DNA of 64,000 nucleotides. Origin: Ensifer adhaerens (GTDB taxonomy: Bacteria; Pseudomonadota; Alphaproteobacteria; Rhizobiales; Rhizobiaceae). Made by a program: the position numbers and the translations under genes. The notes under the pieces are model-generated. The model did no database searches, had not been told where the DNA came from, and worked only from the letters and a program-made list of their open reading frames with translations. Below, in pieces: positions 7,243-16,509 of the stretch; the stretch's first letter is position 1; every line of letters begins with the position of its first letter. The stretch is from assembly GCF_001270265.1 (NCBI RefSeq), contig NZ_LGAP01000004.1, positions 124,001-188,000 on the forward strand. Reading direction: 5' to 3'.

Positions 7243-9117
7243 ATGAGCCCGCAGTCTCGCCGGCACTATCGCTTCACTCCGCTGGCCGGCGGGATCCTGA
7301 CGAGCCTGATCGTCGCACTGGCGCTCTATTTCTATGCAGGACCCGTGTTCGAAACCCAGCGGGAACTGTTCTTCGACAGCCTGACGCAATGGGTGCCATC
7401 GCCGCAATCACCCGATATCATCGTCGTCGACATCGACCGGGCCGCCTACCAATCCCGGCCGACGGGAGACTGGGACAGGGCAGCAACCGCCGACCTCCTG
7501 TCCAGATTGACTGAGGCCGGCGCCAAGGTCGTCGCCGTCGACTTCGTCTTCAGCTCCGATTGTGCGGCAGAGCTGCCAGGCAACGCTTCGCTTTCGGAAG
7601 CGCTCTCAAAAGTGCCCGTCGTCCTCGGCTTTCTCATTGCCGATACGCTGCAGGAGCGTCCTCGCCCCGTTCCGCCATTGGCCCTCAGCCGGCCGTTCGC
7701 AGCACCCGAGCTCTGGTTCCTCGACGGCGCAGAAACTTCCTGCCCCTCCTTCATGGACCACGCCAAGGCGGCCGCCGCATCGTTTCTGGTCGGAGACGAG
7801 GATGCGCGCATCCGACGGGTGCAGGCATTCGCTGTTCTCGGCCAGGAGGCCTATCCGGCGCTTGCGATCGAAGCGACGCGGCGGCTGGTCGGCGCCGGAA
7901 CGCCGATCCTCGGCGGTGACCCGGCCTGGCTGCGTCTCGACCGGCAGGGGGGGACACTCGATGATACCGGCAGCCTGCGCTTCGTCGCGAGCGACCCTGA
8001 CGAGATCGGCGCTCGCACGATTTCGGCGGCCGGCATTCTTGCAAACAAAGCAGCCCCAGACAGGCTTTCGGGCAAACTCGTTTTCATCGGCAGCAGCCTG
8101 CCCAATCTCGGCGGCCTCAGGCCCAGCGCCTCCATGCCGCTCGAGCCCTCGGTGCAGATCCACGCCGATATCGCCAATGCGATCGCCACCGGCTTCATTC
8201 CGCGGCGTGACGCGCGGCTTCCCGTGATCGAAGCCCTGTTTTCGCTCGCTGCGGGCATCGCCGCCGCCTACGGCGCGGCAAGGCTCCGGCCGATGACTTC
8301 GGCGGCACTCGGCATCATCGCGGTTGCCGTCGTCGTCGCCACGGCTGCCGCCATCTACCGCAGCAGCGGCTGGCTCGTGGATGCGGTGAGCGTTTCGGTC
8401 GCGCTTGCCGCCGTTCTGGCGGTGACGAGCACGCTGCAGTTCGGCCATATCAGGCGGGCGGAGGCGACGGCGCGGGAAAAATTCTCGCAATATCTGCCGC
8501 AATCCGTCGTCGCGCGCTACATCGACAATCCAGGTGCTGCCCGGGTTGCGGGCGAGGAACGGGCGGTGACGGCGCTGTTCACTGACATCGAGAGCTTTTC
8601 GACACTCTCGCAAAAACTCGGACCGCGCGACCTCATCGCCCTGCTCGACATCTATTTCACCGAGGTCAACGGGCTGGTGGCGCAATATGGCGGCATGGTC
8701 GACAAGGTGGTCGGCGATGCCGTGCACGCCTTCTTCAACGCGCCGGAGGATCTGGCCAATCATGTCGACAAGGCGATCGAATGCGCCAAGGCGATCCATG
8801 CGTTGACGGAAGAAATGCGCAGGCGACCGCAGTTCGCAGCACGGAACTTCGGGCGCACGCGCATCGGGGTCGAGACGGGCCTGGCGGTGCTTGGCGAGGT
8901 CGGCGCCGGCGGCAAGCTCGACTATACCGCCCATGGCGACGCCATCAACCTTGCGGCAAGACTGCAGGAGGCAAACAAGTTTCTGGGCACCGCCATCTGC
9001 GTCGGCCCGGCAGCGGCCGCTGAAACCAGGCAGCCGCTCCGCTCGCTTGGCAGCCATGAAATCCGCGGCTTTGCCACCATGGAACTCTTCACAGTCGCCG
9101 ATCCCGAACAGGTGTAG
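7243..9117 (+). CDS. cyaD1: CHASE2-domain receptor adenylate cyclase CyaD1
   Basis: 624-residue membrane receptor cyclase. One N-terminal membrane helix (about 14-34) is followed by an extracytoplasmic CHASE2 sensor (about 40-320, with IIVVDIDRAAY, AKVVAVDFVF and LVFIGSS typical of the fold). Three further helices (about 330-410) lead to a cytoplasmic class III nucleotide cyclase domain (about 445-620) containing the metal-binding FTDIESFS and GDAVHAFFNAP motifs. It should make cAMP in response to an envelope or plant signal. The start lies 5 nt after clr; an upstream in-frame ATG lies inside clr. In S. meliloti CyaD1 feeds cAMP to Clr. Confidence 0.88.
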   Translation: MSPQSRRHYRFTPLAGGILTSLIVALALYFYAGPVFETQRELFFDSLTQWVPSPQSPDIIVVDIDRAAYQSRPTGDWDRAATADLLSRLTEAGAKVVAVDFVFSSDCAAELPGNASLSEALSKVPVVLGFLIADTLQERPRPVPPLALSRPFAAPELWFLDGAETSCPSFMDHAKAAAASFLVGDEDARIRRVQAFAVLGQEAYPALAIEATRRLVGAGTPILGGDPAWLRLDRQGGTLDDTGSLRFVASDPDEIGARTISAAGILANKAAPDRLSGKLVFIGSSLPNLGGLRPSASMPLEPSVQIHADIANAIATGFIPRRDARLPVIEALFSLAAGIAAAYGAARLRPMTSAALGIIAVAVVVATAAAIYRSSGWLVDAVSVSVALAAVLAVTSTLQFGHIRRAEATAREKFSQYLPQSVVARYIDNPGAARVAGEERAVTALFTDIESFSTLSQKLGPRDLIALLDIYFTEVNGLVAQYGGMVDKVVGDAVHAFFNAPEDLANHVDKAIECAKAIHALTEEMRRRPQFAARNFGRTRIGVETGLAVLGEVGAGGKLDYTAHGDAINLAARLQEANKFLGTAICVGPAAAAETRQPLRSLGSHEIRGFATMELFTVADPEQV

Positions 9118-9121
9118 CGCT

Positions 9122-9170
9122 CCTGCATAATTCCATAAATCGCAATCGAGTTAGCGAGAGAATTATGCAG
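9122..9170. repeat. Intergenic mosaic repeat, copy 2 (first module only)
   Basis: The palindrome TGCATAATT ... AATTATGCA is degenerate in its centre (TAAATC/GAGTTA). It starts 4 nt after the cyaD1 stop. Its second module is barely recognisable. Together with copy 3 it brackets the FecR gene in the same orientation. Confidence 0.75.
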
Positions 9171-9230
9171 TAAGTTTAACGTGTTGCAGTATCCTCAGCG
9201 CATGATATTTCACCCGCCGTGCCGCAAGAG

Positions 9231-9869
9231 CTATTGTACGCCGGCACTGGCATAGGCTTCGCGGATCCGCGCCTGCCCCCAGTTGACCGGCTCGCTCGGC
9301 GCATCGCCTGGCTGTCGGAACTCGACGCCCTGCCCCGCACCGACGACGCGCGTAACGCCACCCGCCTCAACCGAGACGCTGCCATGCTCGACGAAGACGG
9401 CGAAGGCGACCCGGCTCGGGCCGCAGAAGAACTTGGTGCCGCGCACGCCGATCATGCCGAAGGCGGTCCTGACGGCAACGTCGACCTTGGGCAGCCCCGC
9501 GGGACGATCGAACACCATTCGGCCGACGCCGAGTTCCAGCGTCCCGCCCTGAGCGGCAATGAAACTGTCGACCAGGAGATCCGTCTCCGCGCCCAGCAGG
9601 ACGCGGGTGTCGGCACCGAGGGCCAGCGTTGCGAAACTTTCGACCTTTGTGCGCACATGGTCGTTGTCGAAGATCTGCGCGCCGACAGCCAGAGCCTCTT
9701 CCTGTTCGGCCTGCCGACGGCGAACATCGCCGCGGATTTCCGTCGCCTTGCCGATCACCGGGCTCGCCATGGTGGTTGCAACGCCGCCGCCCATGGCCAC
9801 CAACAACAGGCCGCCAACGACGGCGCGCCTCTTCACCAGCATCTGCCGCATCGGCTTCCGGTCCATCAT
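9231..9869 (-). CDS. FecR-domain exported protein
   Basis: 212-residue protein with an N-terminal hydrophobic signal or anchor (residues about 14-36, after a basic KPMRQMLVKRR stretch) and a FecR domain (about 40-160: GDVRRRQAEQEEALAVGAQIFDNDHVRT and FGMIGVRGTKFF). FecR domains form periplasmic modules of signalling systems and often co-occur with CHASE2 sensors. Here it is convergent with the CHASE2 cyclase gene and upstream of the Clr-regulated gene, so a periplasmic partner or modulator of CyaD1 is plausible but inferred. A GGGAGAAGGA ribosome site precedes MMDRK. Mosaic repeats flank both ends. No cognate sigma factor is adjacent. Confidence 0.82.
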   Translation of the reverse strand: MMDRKPMRQMLVKRRAVVGGLLLVAMGGGVATTMASPVIGKATEIRGDVRRRQAEQEEALAVGAQIFDNDHVRTKVESFATLALGADTRVLLGAETDLLVDSFIAAQGGTLELGVGRMVFDRPAGLPKVDVAVRTAFGMIGVRGTKFFCGPSRVAFAVFVEHGSVSVEAGGVTRVVGAGQGVEFRQPGDAPSEPVNWGQARIREAYASAGVQ

Positions 9870-9887
9870 GGTCCTTCTCCCTGCTAC

Positions 9888-9991
9888 TGCATAATTCCTT
9901 AAATCAGAATCGATTTAAGGCCAAAATTATGCAGCAAATTTAAAGTGCTACAGCGTCTTTAGCGCGTCATATTTGACGCGCGGCGCTGTAG
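9888..9991. repeat. Intergenic mosaic repeat, copy 3 (both modules)
   Basis: The first module is the TGCATAATT/AATTATGCA palindrome with inner TAAATC/GATTTA. The second has outer CTACAGC/GCTGTAG around GCGCGTCA/TGACGCGC. It lies in the leader of the FecR gene (minus) and upstream of the Sel1-repeat gene. Confidence 0.85.
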
Positions 9992-10111
9992 AGCCTTCGA
10001 GCGGCCGACTTTCCCAGAGGATATTCCCGATACCGGGGGAAACAAGCCGAATGCGCGTTGATAGGTTGCTTGCCACACTCTCCCACTTCGCCAGACCCCC
10101 GGCAATCCGGC

Positions 10112-10127
10112 TGTTACCACCGGAACA
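10112..10127. promoter_or_regulatory. Clr box upstream of the Sel1-repeat gene
   Basis: TGTT-ACCACCGG-AACA is a perfect match to the TGTT-N8-AACA site reported for cAMP-bound Clr in S. meliloti. It lies 51 nt before the ATG of the next gene, whose S. meliloti counterpart (smc02178) is the standard Clr/cAMP reporter target. Confidence 0.85.
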
Positions 10128-10178
10128 GGCAGTGGGGAACCGTCAGGCTAACTTGGCCTCAGGAGACGGGAGAGCACC

Positions 10179-11039
10179 ATGGAAAACCAGCGCAAAACAG
10201 GCATTCGCATCTTCAACGGCTTGCTTCTTGCCATCGTCAGCTTCCTGGCGCTTGCAGCGATCGCGCTTCCTCCGGCTCGCGCAGCCGACCTTTCGGCCGC
10301 CGACATCTGCGACCGCGAGGCGGGCAGCGTCTTCGACCTGCAGCGCAACCAGGCCTACCCGGCTGTCGCGACCGAAGACATGAAGATCGGCATTGCGCTT
10401 TCGGCCTGCCGCGAGGCCTATAACCAGCATGCCGGCGCCCGCATAGAGTTTCAGCTGGCGCGCGTTCTCGACAAGGCCGGCCAGAAGATCCAGTCGTTGC
10501 GCATCCTTGGCGAAGCGGCCGAACATGGCCACGCGCTCGCCATGACCAACTATGCGGTGCTTGTCGGCGAACAGGGCGACATCAAAACCGAATTCGCGCT
10601 CAACCAGGAAGCCGCAGCAGCCGGCAACGTCCTTGCCGCCTACAATCTTGGCGTCGCCTACCGTGACGGCATGGGCACGACCGCGAACGGCAAGCTGGCA
10701 ATCGAATGGTTCGAGCGGGCTTCGCTCGCCGGCGACGATGTCGCCGCGTTCAACCTTGCGGTCATCCTGGATGAAGGCAAGCTGGTGCCGGAAGACAACG
10801 CCAAGGCCGCCACGTTCTATCGGCTCGCCGTCGAGCGCGGCAACGTCGACGCCATGGTCAATCTCGGCCTGATGCTGGAAAGCGGCGAAGGCATGACCAA
10901 GGACCTGCCCGCCGCACGCGCCGTCTTCCGCAAGGCTGCGGCCGAGGGCGACGCATTTGCGGGGCGCAAGTTCGCCGAACTCAGCGGAGCCAACAATTTC
11001 GAGACAGCCATGCTCGACAAGACGAGCCGGATCAAGTGA
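10179..11039 (+). CDS. Exported Sel1-repeat protein, Clr target (smc02178-like)
   Basis: 286-residue protein with a signal peptide (about 1-36, ending PPARA-AD). A tetratricopeptide-like solenoid of Sel1 repeats follows (for example AAYNLGVAYRDGMG, AIEWFERASLAGDDVAAFNLAVILDEG, VDAMVNLGLMLESGEGM). Sel1 repeats mediate protein binding in the envelope. Position after the clr-cyaD1 block and the Clr box match smc02178, a strongly cAMP/Clr-dependent gene of unknown biochemical role that is expressed in nodules. A CAGGAGACGGGAG ribosome site precedes the ATG. A 13-bp GC hairpin follows the stop. Confidence 0.85.
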   Translation: MENQRKTGIRIFNGLLLAIVSFLALAAIALPPARAADLSAADICDREAGSVFDLQRNQAYPAVATEDMKIGIALSACREAYNQHAGARIEFQLARVLDKAGQKIQSLRILGEAAEHGHALAMTNYAVLVGEQGDIKTEFALNQEAAAAGNVLAAYNLGVAYRDGMGTTANGKLAIEWFERASLAGDDVAAFNLAVILDEGKLVPEDNAKAATFYRLAVERGNVDAMVNLGLMLESGEGMTKDLPAARAVFRKAAAEGDAFAGRKFAELSGANNFETAMLDKTSRIK

Positions 11040-11044
11040 GCATA

Positions 11045-11072
11045 GCGGGCCGGCCCCCAGGGGTCGGCCCGC
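11045..11072 (+). terminator. GC-rich hairpin after the Sel1-repeat gene
   Basis: A 13-bp stem GCGGGCCGGCCCC/GGGGTCGGCCCGC (one G-T wobble) has a 2-nt loop and begins 5 nt after the stop codon. No clear T-run follows, so termination strength is uncertain. Confidence 0.6.
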
Positions 11073-11313
11073 CTGACGTATCGACGATGTTCCTCTTGGC
11101 TGCGTTCCCCAGGCAATCCCGCCGCGTCCTCCAAAACGCGCGAACAACGCGGTCCGCGACGCAATGTATCAGCCCACGTCCGGACGATCGCTTTCCATCT
11201 CGCGCCAACTGGCGAGTGGCGCACGACCGGCAAATCCCGCCCAAAGATGCAGCTTGACGTGCGGCCAGTCGCACTACAGCTTGGGCGGGAAACATCCATC
11301 TTCCGGAAATTCC

Positions 11314-12120
11314 ATGACGAAACTGATCATCTTTACCGACCTGCACATGGTGCCCGAAGGCACGACCATCATCGGCCTCGACCCCTATCAGCGCCTCGCC
11401 AACGGCATCGCGCATGTGAACCGCTACCACGCGGATGCCGACCGGGTGATCTTCACCGGCGATCTGGCCCACTATGCGGATCGCGCCTCTTACGAGCGGC
11501 TGAAAACGCTGATCGATCAATTGCTGCCCCCCGCCGCGACCATGGTCGGCAACCACGATCGGCGCGACGTGTTTCTCGAGGTTTTTGCCGATGTGGTGAC
11601 AGACGACGATGGATTCGTGCAACAGGTGATCGACTTTGACGATTGCCGGGCGATCCTGCTCGACACGCTGCTTGCGCCGCCCTACGACTACCCCACCAGC
11701 CATGCCGGCCTTCTGTGCCACAAACGCCTTGCCTGGCTCGATCGCCAATTGGCAGATGCGGGCAAGAAACCGGTGCTCATCTTCATGCATCACCCACCAC
11801 ACGCGACCGGCTTCACCGGCATGGACATGATCCGCCTGGTCAACGAAGTCGAATTCTATGCGCTCGTGAAAAAACACGGCAATGTGCGCCATATTTTCGC
11901 CGGCCACGTGCATCGCACGATCAGTGGCTCCAGCCGCGGCATACCCTTCTCCGTCTTCAAGAGCCCCGTTCACCAGCAGCCGATGCCGTTCGATGCGCCG
12001 GATGCCTCGCTTTCGGTCGATGAACCCGCCGCCTACGGCATTGCCGTGGTGACGATGGACGGCGTCCTTGTTCATACCGAGGACTACGAAATCGCCCGCA
12101 GGGATGCCGCCGTGGCATGA
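11314..12120 (+). CDS. spdA: Class III cyclic-nucleotide phosphodiesterase SpdA
   Basis: 268-residue calcineurin-like metallophosphoesterase. The di-metal motifs are in order: TDLH (D9, H11), FTGDLAHYAD, MVGNHDRR, FMHHPPH and FAGHVHR. S. meliloti SpdA, encoded at the same place after smc02178, hydrolyses 2',3'-cAMP in vitro and modulates Clr signalling. The start MTKLII lies at the first ATG giving an intact DxH motif near the N-terminus; about 50 codons of in-frame upstream sequence lack homology-like features and are excluded. The final TGA overlaps an ATG at 12117, so the next gene may be coupled. Confidence 0.86.
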   Translation: MTKLIIFTDLHMVPEGTTIIGLDPYQRLANGIAHVNRYHADADRVIFTGDLAHYADRASYERLKTLIDQLLPPAATMVGNHDRRDVFLEVFADVVTDDDGFVQQVIDFDDCRAILLDTLLAPPYDYPTSHAGLLCHKRLAWLDRQLADAGKKPVLIFMHHPPHATGFTGMDMIRLVNEVEFYALVKKHGNVRHIFAGHVHRTISGSSRGIPFSVFKSPVHQQPMPFDAPDASLSVDEPAAYGIAVVTMDGVLVHTEDYEIARRDAAVA

Positions 12121-12161
12121 CGGGGCATTTCGGCCGGCAGCCCTTCATGCTAAGTTGGCCC

Positions 12162-12476
12162 ATGACCCAAGCCACCGCCACCGATGAAATCCTCGACTGT
12201 CAGAGCTGCGGCGCCTGCTGCGCCTACTCTTCCGACTGGCCGCGATTCTCGATGGAGACGGACGAGGAGCTCGATCTGATACCGGCGGAGTATGTCGCCG
12301 CGGATCTCGGCGGCATGCGCTGCGAGGAGAACCGTTGCACGGCCCTTGGCGGCAAGCTCGGCGTGCATGTCTCGTGCAAGATTTACGCGGTCAGGCCGAT
12401 CGTCTGTCGCACCTGCATGCCCGGTGACGACGAGTGTCTGATGGCGCGCGAACGGCACTTCGGGCAGGCCGCTTAG
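12162..12476 (+). CDS. YkgJ-family cysteine cluster protein
   Basis: About 104 residues with an N-terminal CQSCGACC cluster and further cysteines (MRCEENRCTALGG, VSCKIYAVRPIVCRTC), the metal-chelating arrangement of the YkgJ/UPF0153 family, proposed to bind zinc or iron. It directly follows spdA. The start is ambiguous: ATG 12162 (MTQATATDE) is used because homologues begin close to the first cysteine pair, but ATG 12117, overlapping the spdA stop (ATGA), is possible and would add 15 residues. Function in detail is unknown. Confidence 0.75.
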   Translation: MTQATATDEILDCQSCGACCAYSSDWPRFSMETDEELDLIPAEYVAADLGGMRCEENRCTALGGKLGVHVSCKIYAVRPIVCRTCMPGDDECLMARERHFGQAA

Positions 12477-12665
12477 AACTTCGGATCATCCGGCACTCAA
12501 GGTCACCCTCCGCATTCCCATCGGTTTGGCGGCGCTGCGGTAGTGAAACATTCCGAGAATGACGAAATTTGCCGGATGGATGTTCGGCGGCACGACGCGT
12601 ATTTTCTGCCCATGAAAACCAAGGCGCATTGCGCCTTGTCACCGCCTTCCGGAGGACCGCGTTCG

Positions 12666-15600
12666 ATGAGCCAGACCCAGCTTCAAAAATCCAGCCCAAA
12701 GGCCGATGCGGCCCCGGCACCCTTTGCCGACTTCGCACCGCCGATCCGCGCGCAGAGCACGCTGCGCCAGGCGATCACCGCCGCCTACCGCCGGCCCGAG
12801 ACCGAAGCCCTGCCGCCGCTCGTCGAAGCCGCGACGCTTCCGGCCGAGACACAGAAGGCAGCGGCCAGGACTGCGCGTAAGCTCATCGAAGCCCTGCGTG
12901 CAAAACACAAGGGTTCCGGCGTCGAAGGACTGGTGCACGAATATTCGCTGTCGAGCCAGGAAGGCGTGGCGCTGATGTGCCTGGCCGAAGCGCTGCTGCG
13001 CATTCCCGACACGGCGACGCGCGACGCGCTGATCCGCGACAAGATTTCCGACGGTGACTGGAAGTCGCATCTGGGCGGTGGCCGCTCGCTGTTCGTCAAT
13101 GCCGCGACCTGGGGTCTGGTGGTTACCGGCAAGCTGACGTCCACCGTCAACGACCGCAGCCTTTCGGCCGCGCTGACGCGCCTGATCGCCCGCTGCGGCG
13201 AACCGGTGATCCGCCGTGGCGTCGACATGGCGATGCGCATGATGGGCGAGCAGTTCGTCACCGGCGAAACGATCGACGAGGCGCTACGCCGCTCACGTGC
13301 GCTCGAGCAGAAGGGCTTCCGCTACTCCTACGACATGCTGGGCGAAGCCGCGACCACGGCCGCCGACGCCGAGCGCTACTACAAGGATTACGAAACGGCG
13401 ATCCATGCCATCGGCAAGGCATCGGCCGGACGCGGCATCTATGAAGGCCCCGGCATCTCCATCAAGCTTTCGGCGCTGCATCCGCGCTATGTGCGCGCGC
13501 AGTCGGCCCGCGTGATGGAAGAGCTTCTGCCGAAGGTGAAGGCACTGGCCGTCATCGCCAAAACATACGACATCGGTCTCAATATCGACGCCGAGGAAGC
13601 CGACCGCCTGGAGCTCTCGCTCGACCTGCTCGAAGAACTGTGCCTCGACAAGGACCTCGCCGGCTGGGACGGCATGGGCTTCGTGGTCCAGGCCTATGGC
13701 AAACGTTGCCCCTTCGTGCTCGATTTCATCATCGACCTCGCACGCCGTTCGGGCCGCCGCGTCATGGTTCGCCTGGTCAAGGGCGCCTATTGGGACGCCG
13801 AGATCAAGCGCGCCCAGCTCGACGGTCTGGAAGACTTCCCCGTCTATACCCGCAAGATCTACACGGACGTTTCCTACATCGCCTGCGCCCGAAAACTTCT
13901 GGCGGCAACGGACGTGATCTTCCCGCAGTTTGCCACCCACAATGCCCAGTCGCTCGCCACCATCTACGAACTGGCCGGCAAGGACTTCCAGGTCGGCAAG
14001 TACGAGTTCCAGTGCCTGCACGGCATGGGTGAGCCGCTTTACGACGAAGTCGTCGGCAAGGGCAATCTCGACCGGCCGTGCCGCATCTATGCGCCGGTCG
14101 GCACCCACGAGACGCTGCTTGCCTATCTCGTTCGCCGCCTGCTCGAAAACGGCGCCAACTCCTCCTTCGTCAACCGCATCGCCGACCCCAAGGTCTCGAT
14201 CGACGAGCTGGTCGCCGATCCCGTCGACATCGTGCGCGCCATGCCGGTGGTCGGCGCGCCGCATGCGCAGATCGCCCTGCCGGTCGGCCTGTTCGGCGAT
14301 TCCCGTCCGAACTCCGCCGGTCTCGATCTCTCCAACGAGACCTCGCTGGCATCGCTGACCGAGGCGCTGCAGGCAAGTGCTGCCGTCGACTGGCGCGCAG
14401 TTCCGCAGCTGGCAACCGGTCCGGCAGCCGGCGAGACCCGTCCCGTCGTCAACCCCGGCGACCACCGCGATATCGTCGGCGCCGTCACCGAGGCATCGGA
14501 AGCGGACGCCCGCCAGGCGGCAAGCCTTGCCTTGAAGGCGGCTACGAGCTGGTCGGCGGTTTCGCCGGCAGAACGTGCCGCATCCCTGGTGCGTGCCGCC
14601 GACATCATGCAGGCCCGCATGCCGACGCTGCTCGGCCTGATCGTGCGCGAAGCGGGCAAGTCGCTGCCGAACGCGATTGCCGAAGTGCGCGAAGCGATCG
14701 ACTTCCTGCGCTACTATGCCGAGCAGACCCGCCGCACACTTGGTCCTGCCCACAAGGCGCTCGGCCCTATCGTCTGCATCAGCCCGTGGAACTTCCCGCT
14801 GGCGATCTTTGCCGGCCAGATTGCCGCGGCGCTGGTCGCCGGCAACCCGGTGCTGGCAAAGCCGGCGGAAGAAACGCCGCTGATCGCCGCCGAAGGCGTG
14901 CGCATCCTGCACGAAGCCGGCATCCCGGCCGACGCGCTGCAGCTCCTGCCCGGTGACGGTCGCATCGGCGCGGCACTGGTTGCCGCCCCCGAAATCGCCG
15001 GCGTCATGTTCACCGGCTCGACCGAAGTCGCACGCCTCATCCAGGCGCAGCTTGCCGACCGGCTGTCGCCGTCCGGCCGGCCGATCCCGCTGATCGCAGA
15101 GACCGGTGGCCAGAACGCCATGATCGTCGACAGCTCGGCGCTTGCCGAACAGGTCGTCGGCGACGTAATCGCCTCGGCCTTCGACAGCGCCGGCCAGCGC
15201 TGCTCGGCGCTGCGCGTGCTGTGCCTGCAGGAAGATGTCGCCGACCGTATTCTCGCCATGCTCAAGGGCGCGCTGCACGAGCTGAAGATCGGCCGTACCG
15301 ACCGGCTTTCGGTCGATGTCGGTCCGGTTATCACCGCGGAAGCCCAAGGGATCATCGAGAAGCATATCGAAACCATGCGCGGCATGGGCCGCAAGGTGGA
15401 GCAGATCGGCCTCGCATCTGAAACCGGCCTCGGCACCTTCGTACCGCCGACGATCGTCGAACTCGAAAAGCTCGCCGATCTCAAGCGTGAGGTCTTCGGC
15501 CCCGTGCTGCACGTCATCCGCTACCGCCGCGACGACCTCGATCTTTTGATCGACGATATCAACGCGACAGGCTACGGCTTGACCTTCGGCCTGCACACCC

Positions 15601-16373
15601 GCCTCGACGAAACGATTGCCCATGTCACCGCACGGGTGAAGGCCGGCAACCTCTACGTCAACCGCAACGTCATCGGCGCAGTCGTCGGCGTGCAGCCCTT
15701 CGGCGGCCGCGGCCTTTCGGGCACCGGCCCGAAGGCGGGCGGTCCGCTTTATCTCGGCCGCCTCGTTGTCACCGCCCCGGTGCCGCCGCAGCACAGCTCC
15801 GTGCACACCGATCCGGCGCTGCTCGATTTCGCCAAATGGCTCGACGGCAAGGGTGCCAAGACGGAAGCCGAGGCGGCCCGCACCGCCGGCAGCAATTCGG
15901 CACTCGGCCTCGTCTCCGAGCTTCCAGGCCCGGTTGGCGAACGCAATCTCTACGCCCTGCATCCGCGCGGCCGCGTGCTCCTGGTGCCCACCACCGAAAC
16001 CGGCCTCTACCACCAGCTCGGCGCCGCGCTTGCGACCGGCAACACCGTCGTCATCGACGCGGCATCGGGGCTGCAGTCCTCGCTGAAGCACCTACCGGCC
16101 AGCGTTTCTGTCCGCCTGTCCTGGTCGAAGAACTGGTCGGCCGATGGTCCGTTTGCCGGGGCGCTGGTCGAAGGCGACGGCGAGCGCGTCCGCCAGGTCA
16201 GCAAGGTGATTGCCGGCTTGCCGGGGCCGCTGGTTCTGGTCCAGGCCGCCTCGACCGACGAGATCGGCCGCAACCCCGACGCCTACTGCCTCAACTGGCT
16301 GCTGGAAGAGGTGTCCACCTCGATCAACACGGCCGCCGCCGGCGGCAATGCCAGCCTGATGGCGATCGGCTGA
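12666..16373 (+). CDS. putA: Bifunctional proline dehydrogenase / glutamate-5-semialdehyde dehydrogenase PutA
   Basis: 1235-residue PutA, oxidising proline to glutamate in two steps. The FAD-binding proline dehydrogenase barrel spans roughly residues 190-510 (KLSALHPRYVRAQ, RLVKGAYWDAEIKRAQ, LHGMGEPLYDE). The aldehyde dehydrogenase domain spans roughly 560-1030 (ISPWNFPLAIF, catalytic Cys846 in GQRCSALR). A C-terminal ALDH-like domain follows. No N-terminal ribbon-helix-helix is visible, so this is a type B PutA without autorepressor function. The start MSQTQLQK has GGAGG 11 nt upstream; 41 in-frame codons before it are not protein-like. Two hairpins follow. Confidence 0.95.
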   Translation: MSQTQLQKSSPKADAAPAPFADFAPPIRAQSTLRQAITAAYRRPETEALPPLVEAATLPAETQKAAARTARKLIEALRAKHKGSGVEGLVHEYSLSSQEGVALMCLAEALLRIPDTATRDALIRDKISDGDWKSHLGGGRSLFVNAATWGLVVTGKLTSTVNDRSLSAALTRLIARCGEPVIRRGVDMAMRMMGEQFVTGETIDEALRRSRALEQKGFRYSYDMLGEAATTAADAERYYKDYETAIHAIGKASAGRGIYEGPGISIKLSALHPRYVRAQSARVMEELLPKVKALAVIAKTYDIGLNIDAEEADRLELSLDLLEELCLDKDLAGWDGMGFVVQAYGKRCPFVLDFIIDLARRSGRRVMVRLVKGAYWDAEIKRAQLDGLEDFPVYTRKIYTDVSYIACARKLLAATDVIFPQFATHNAQSLATIYELAGKDFQVGKYEFQCLHGMGEPLYDEVVGKGNLDRPCRIYAPVGTHETLLAYLVRRLLENGANSSFVNRIADPKVSIDELVADPVDIVRAMPVVGAPHAQIALPVGLFGDSRPNSAGLDLSNETSLASLTEALQASAAVDWRAVPQLATGPAAGETRPVVNPGDHRDIVGAVTEASEADARQAASLALKAATSWSAVSPAERAASLVRAADIMQARMPTLLGLIVREAGKSLPNAIAEVREAIDFLRYYAEQTRRTLGPAHKALGPIVCISPWNFPLAIFAGQIAAALVAGNPVLAKPAEETPLIAAEGVRILHEAGIPADALQLLPGDGRIGAALVAAPEIAGVMFTGSTEVARLIQAQLADRLSPSGRPIPLIAETGGQNAMIVDSSALAEQVVGDVIASAFDSAGQRCSALRVLCLQEDVADRILAMLKGALHELKIGRTDRLSVDVGPVITAEAQGIIEKHIETMRGMGRKVEQIGLASETGLGTFVPPTIVELEKLADLKREVFGPVLHVIRYRRDDLDLLIDDINATGYGLTFGLHTRLDETIAHVTARVKAGNLYVNRNVIGAVVGVQPFGGRGLSGTGPKAGGPLYLGRLVVTAPVPPQHSSVHTDPALLDFAKWLDGKGAKTEAEAARTAGSNSALGLVSELPGPVGERNLYALHPRGRVLLVPTTETGLYHQLGAALATGNTVVIDAASGLQSSLKHLPASVSVRLSWSKNWSADGPFAGALVEGDGERVRQVSKVIAGLPGPLVLVQAASTDEIGRNPDAYCLNWLLEEVSTSINTAAAGGNASLMAIG

Positions 16374-16399
16374 TCGCTGCAGCGCTGGAATTGACGACG

Positions 16400-16509
16400 C
16401 CTCTCCCCGCACGCGGGGAGAGGGAGCAATCTGGTCCATCTTCCGCTCAGACCGACGCAACACGAGACGCACAGCCCCCCCTCCTCATCCCTGTGCTTGT
16501 CACAGGGAT
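16400..16509 (+). terminator. Two consecutive hairpins in the putA-yigZ gap
   Basis: Hairpin 1 (16400-16423) is CCTCTCCCCG/CGGGGAGAGG. Hairpin 2 (16487-16509) is ATCCCTGTG/CACAGGGAT with a 5-nt loop. Neither has a strong T-run. They occupy the 316-nt gap before the YigZ gene, in which no further gene is seen. Confidence 0.5.

Noticed and set aside
13293-16091. 932-codon minus-strand frame
   Set aside because: Fully antisense to putA, whose domains are unmistakable; composition is rich in Arg, Asp and Gly as expected of a shadow frame.
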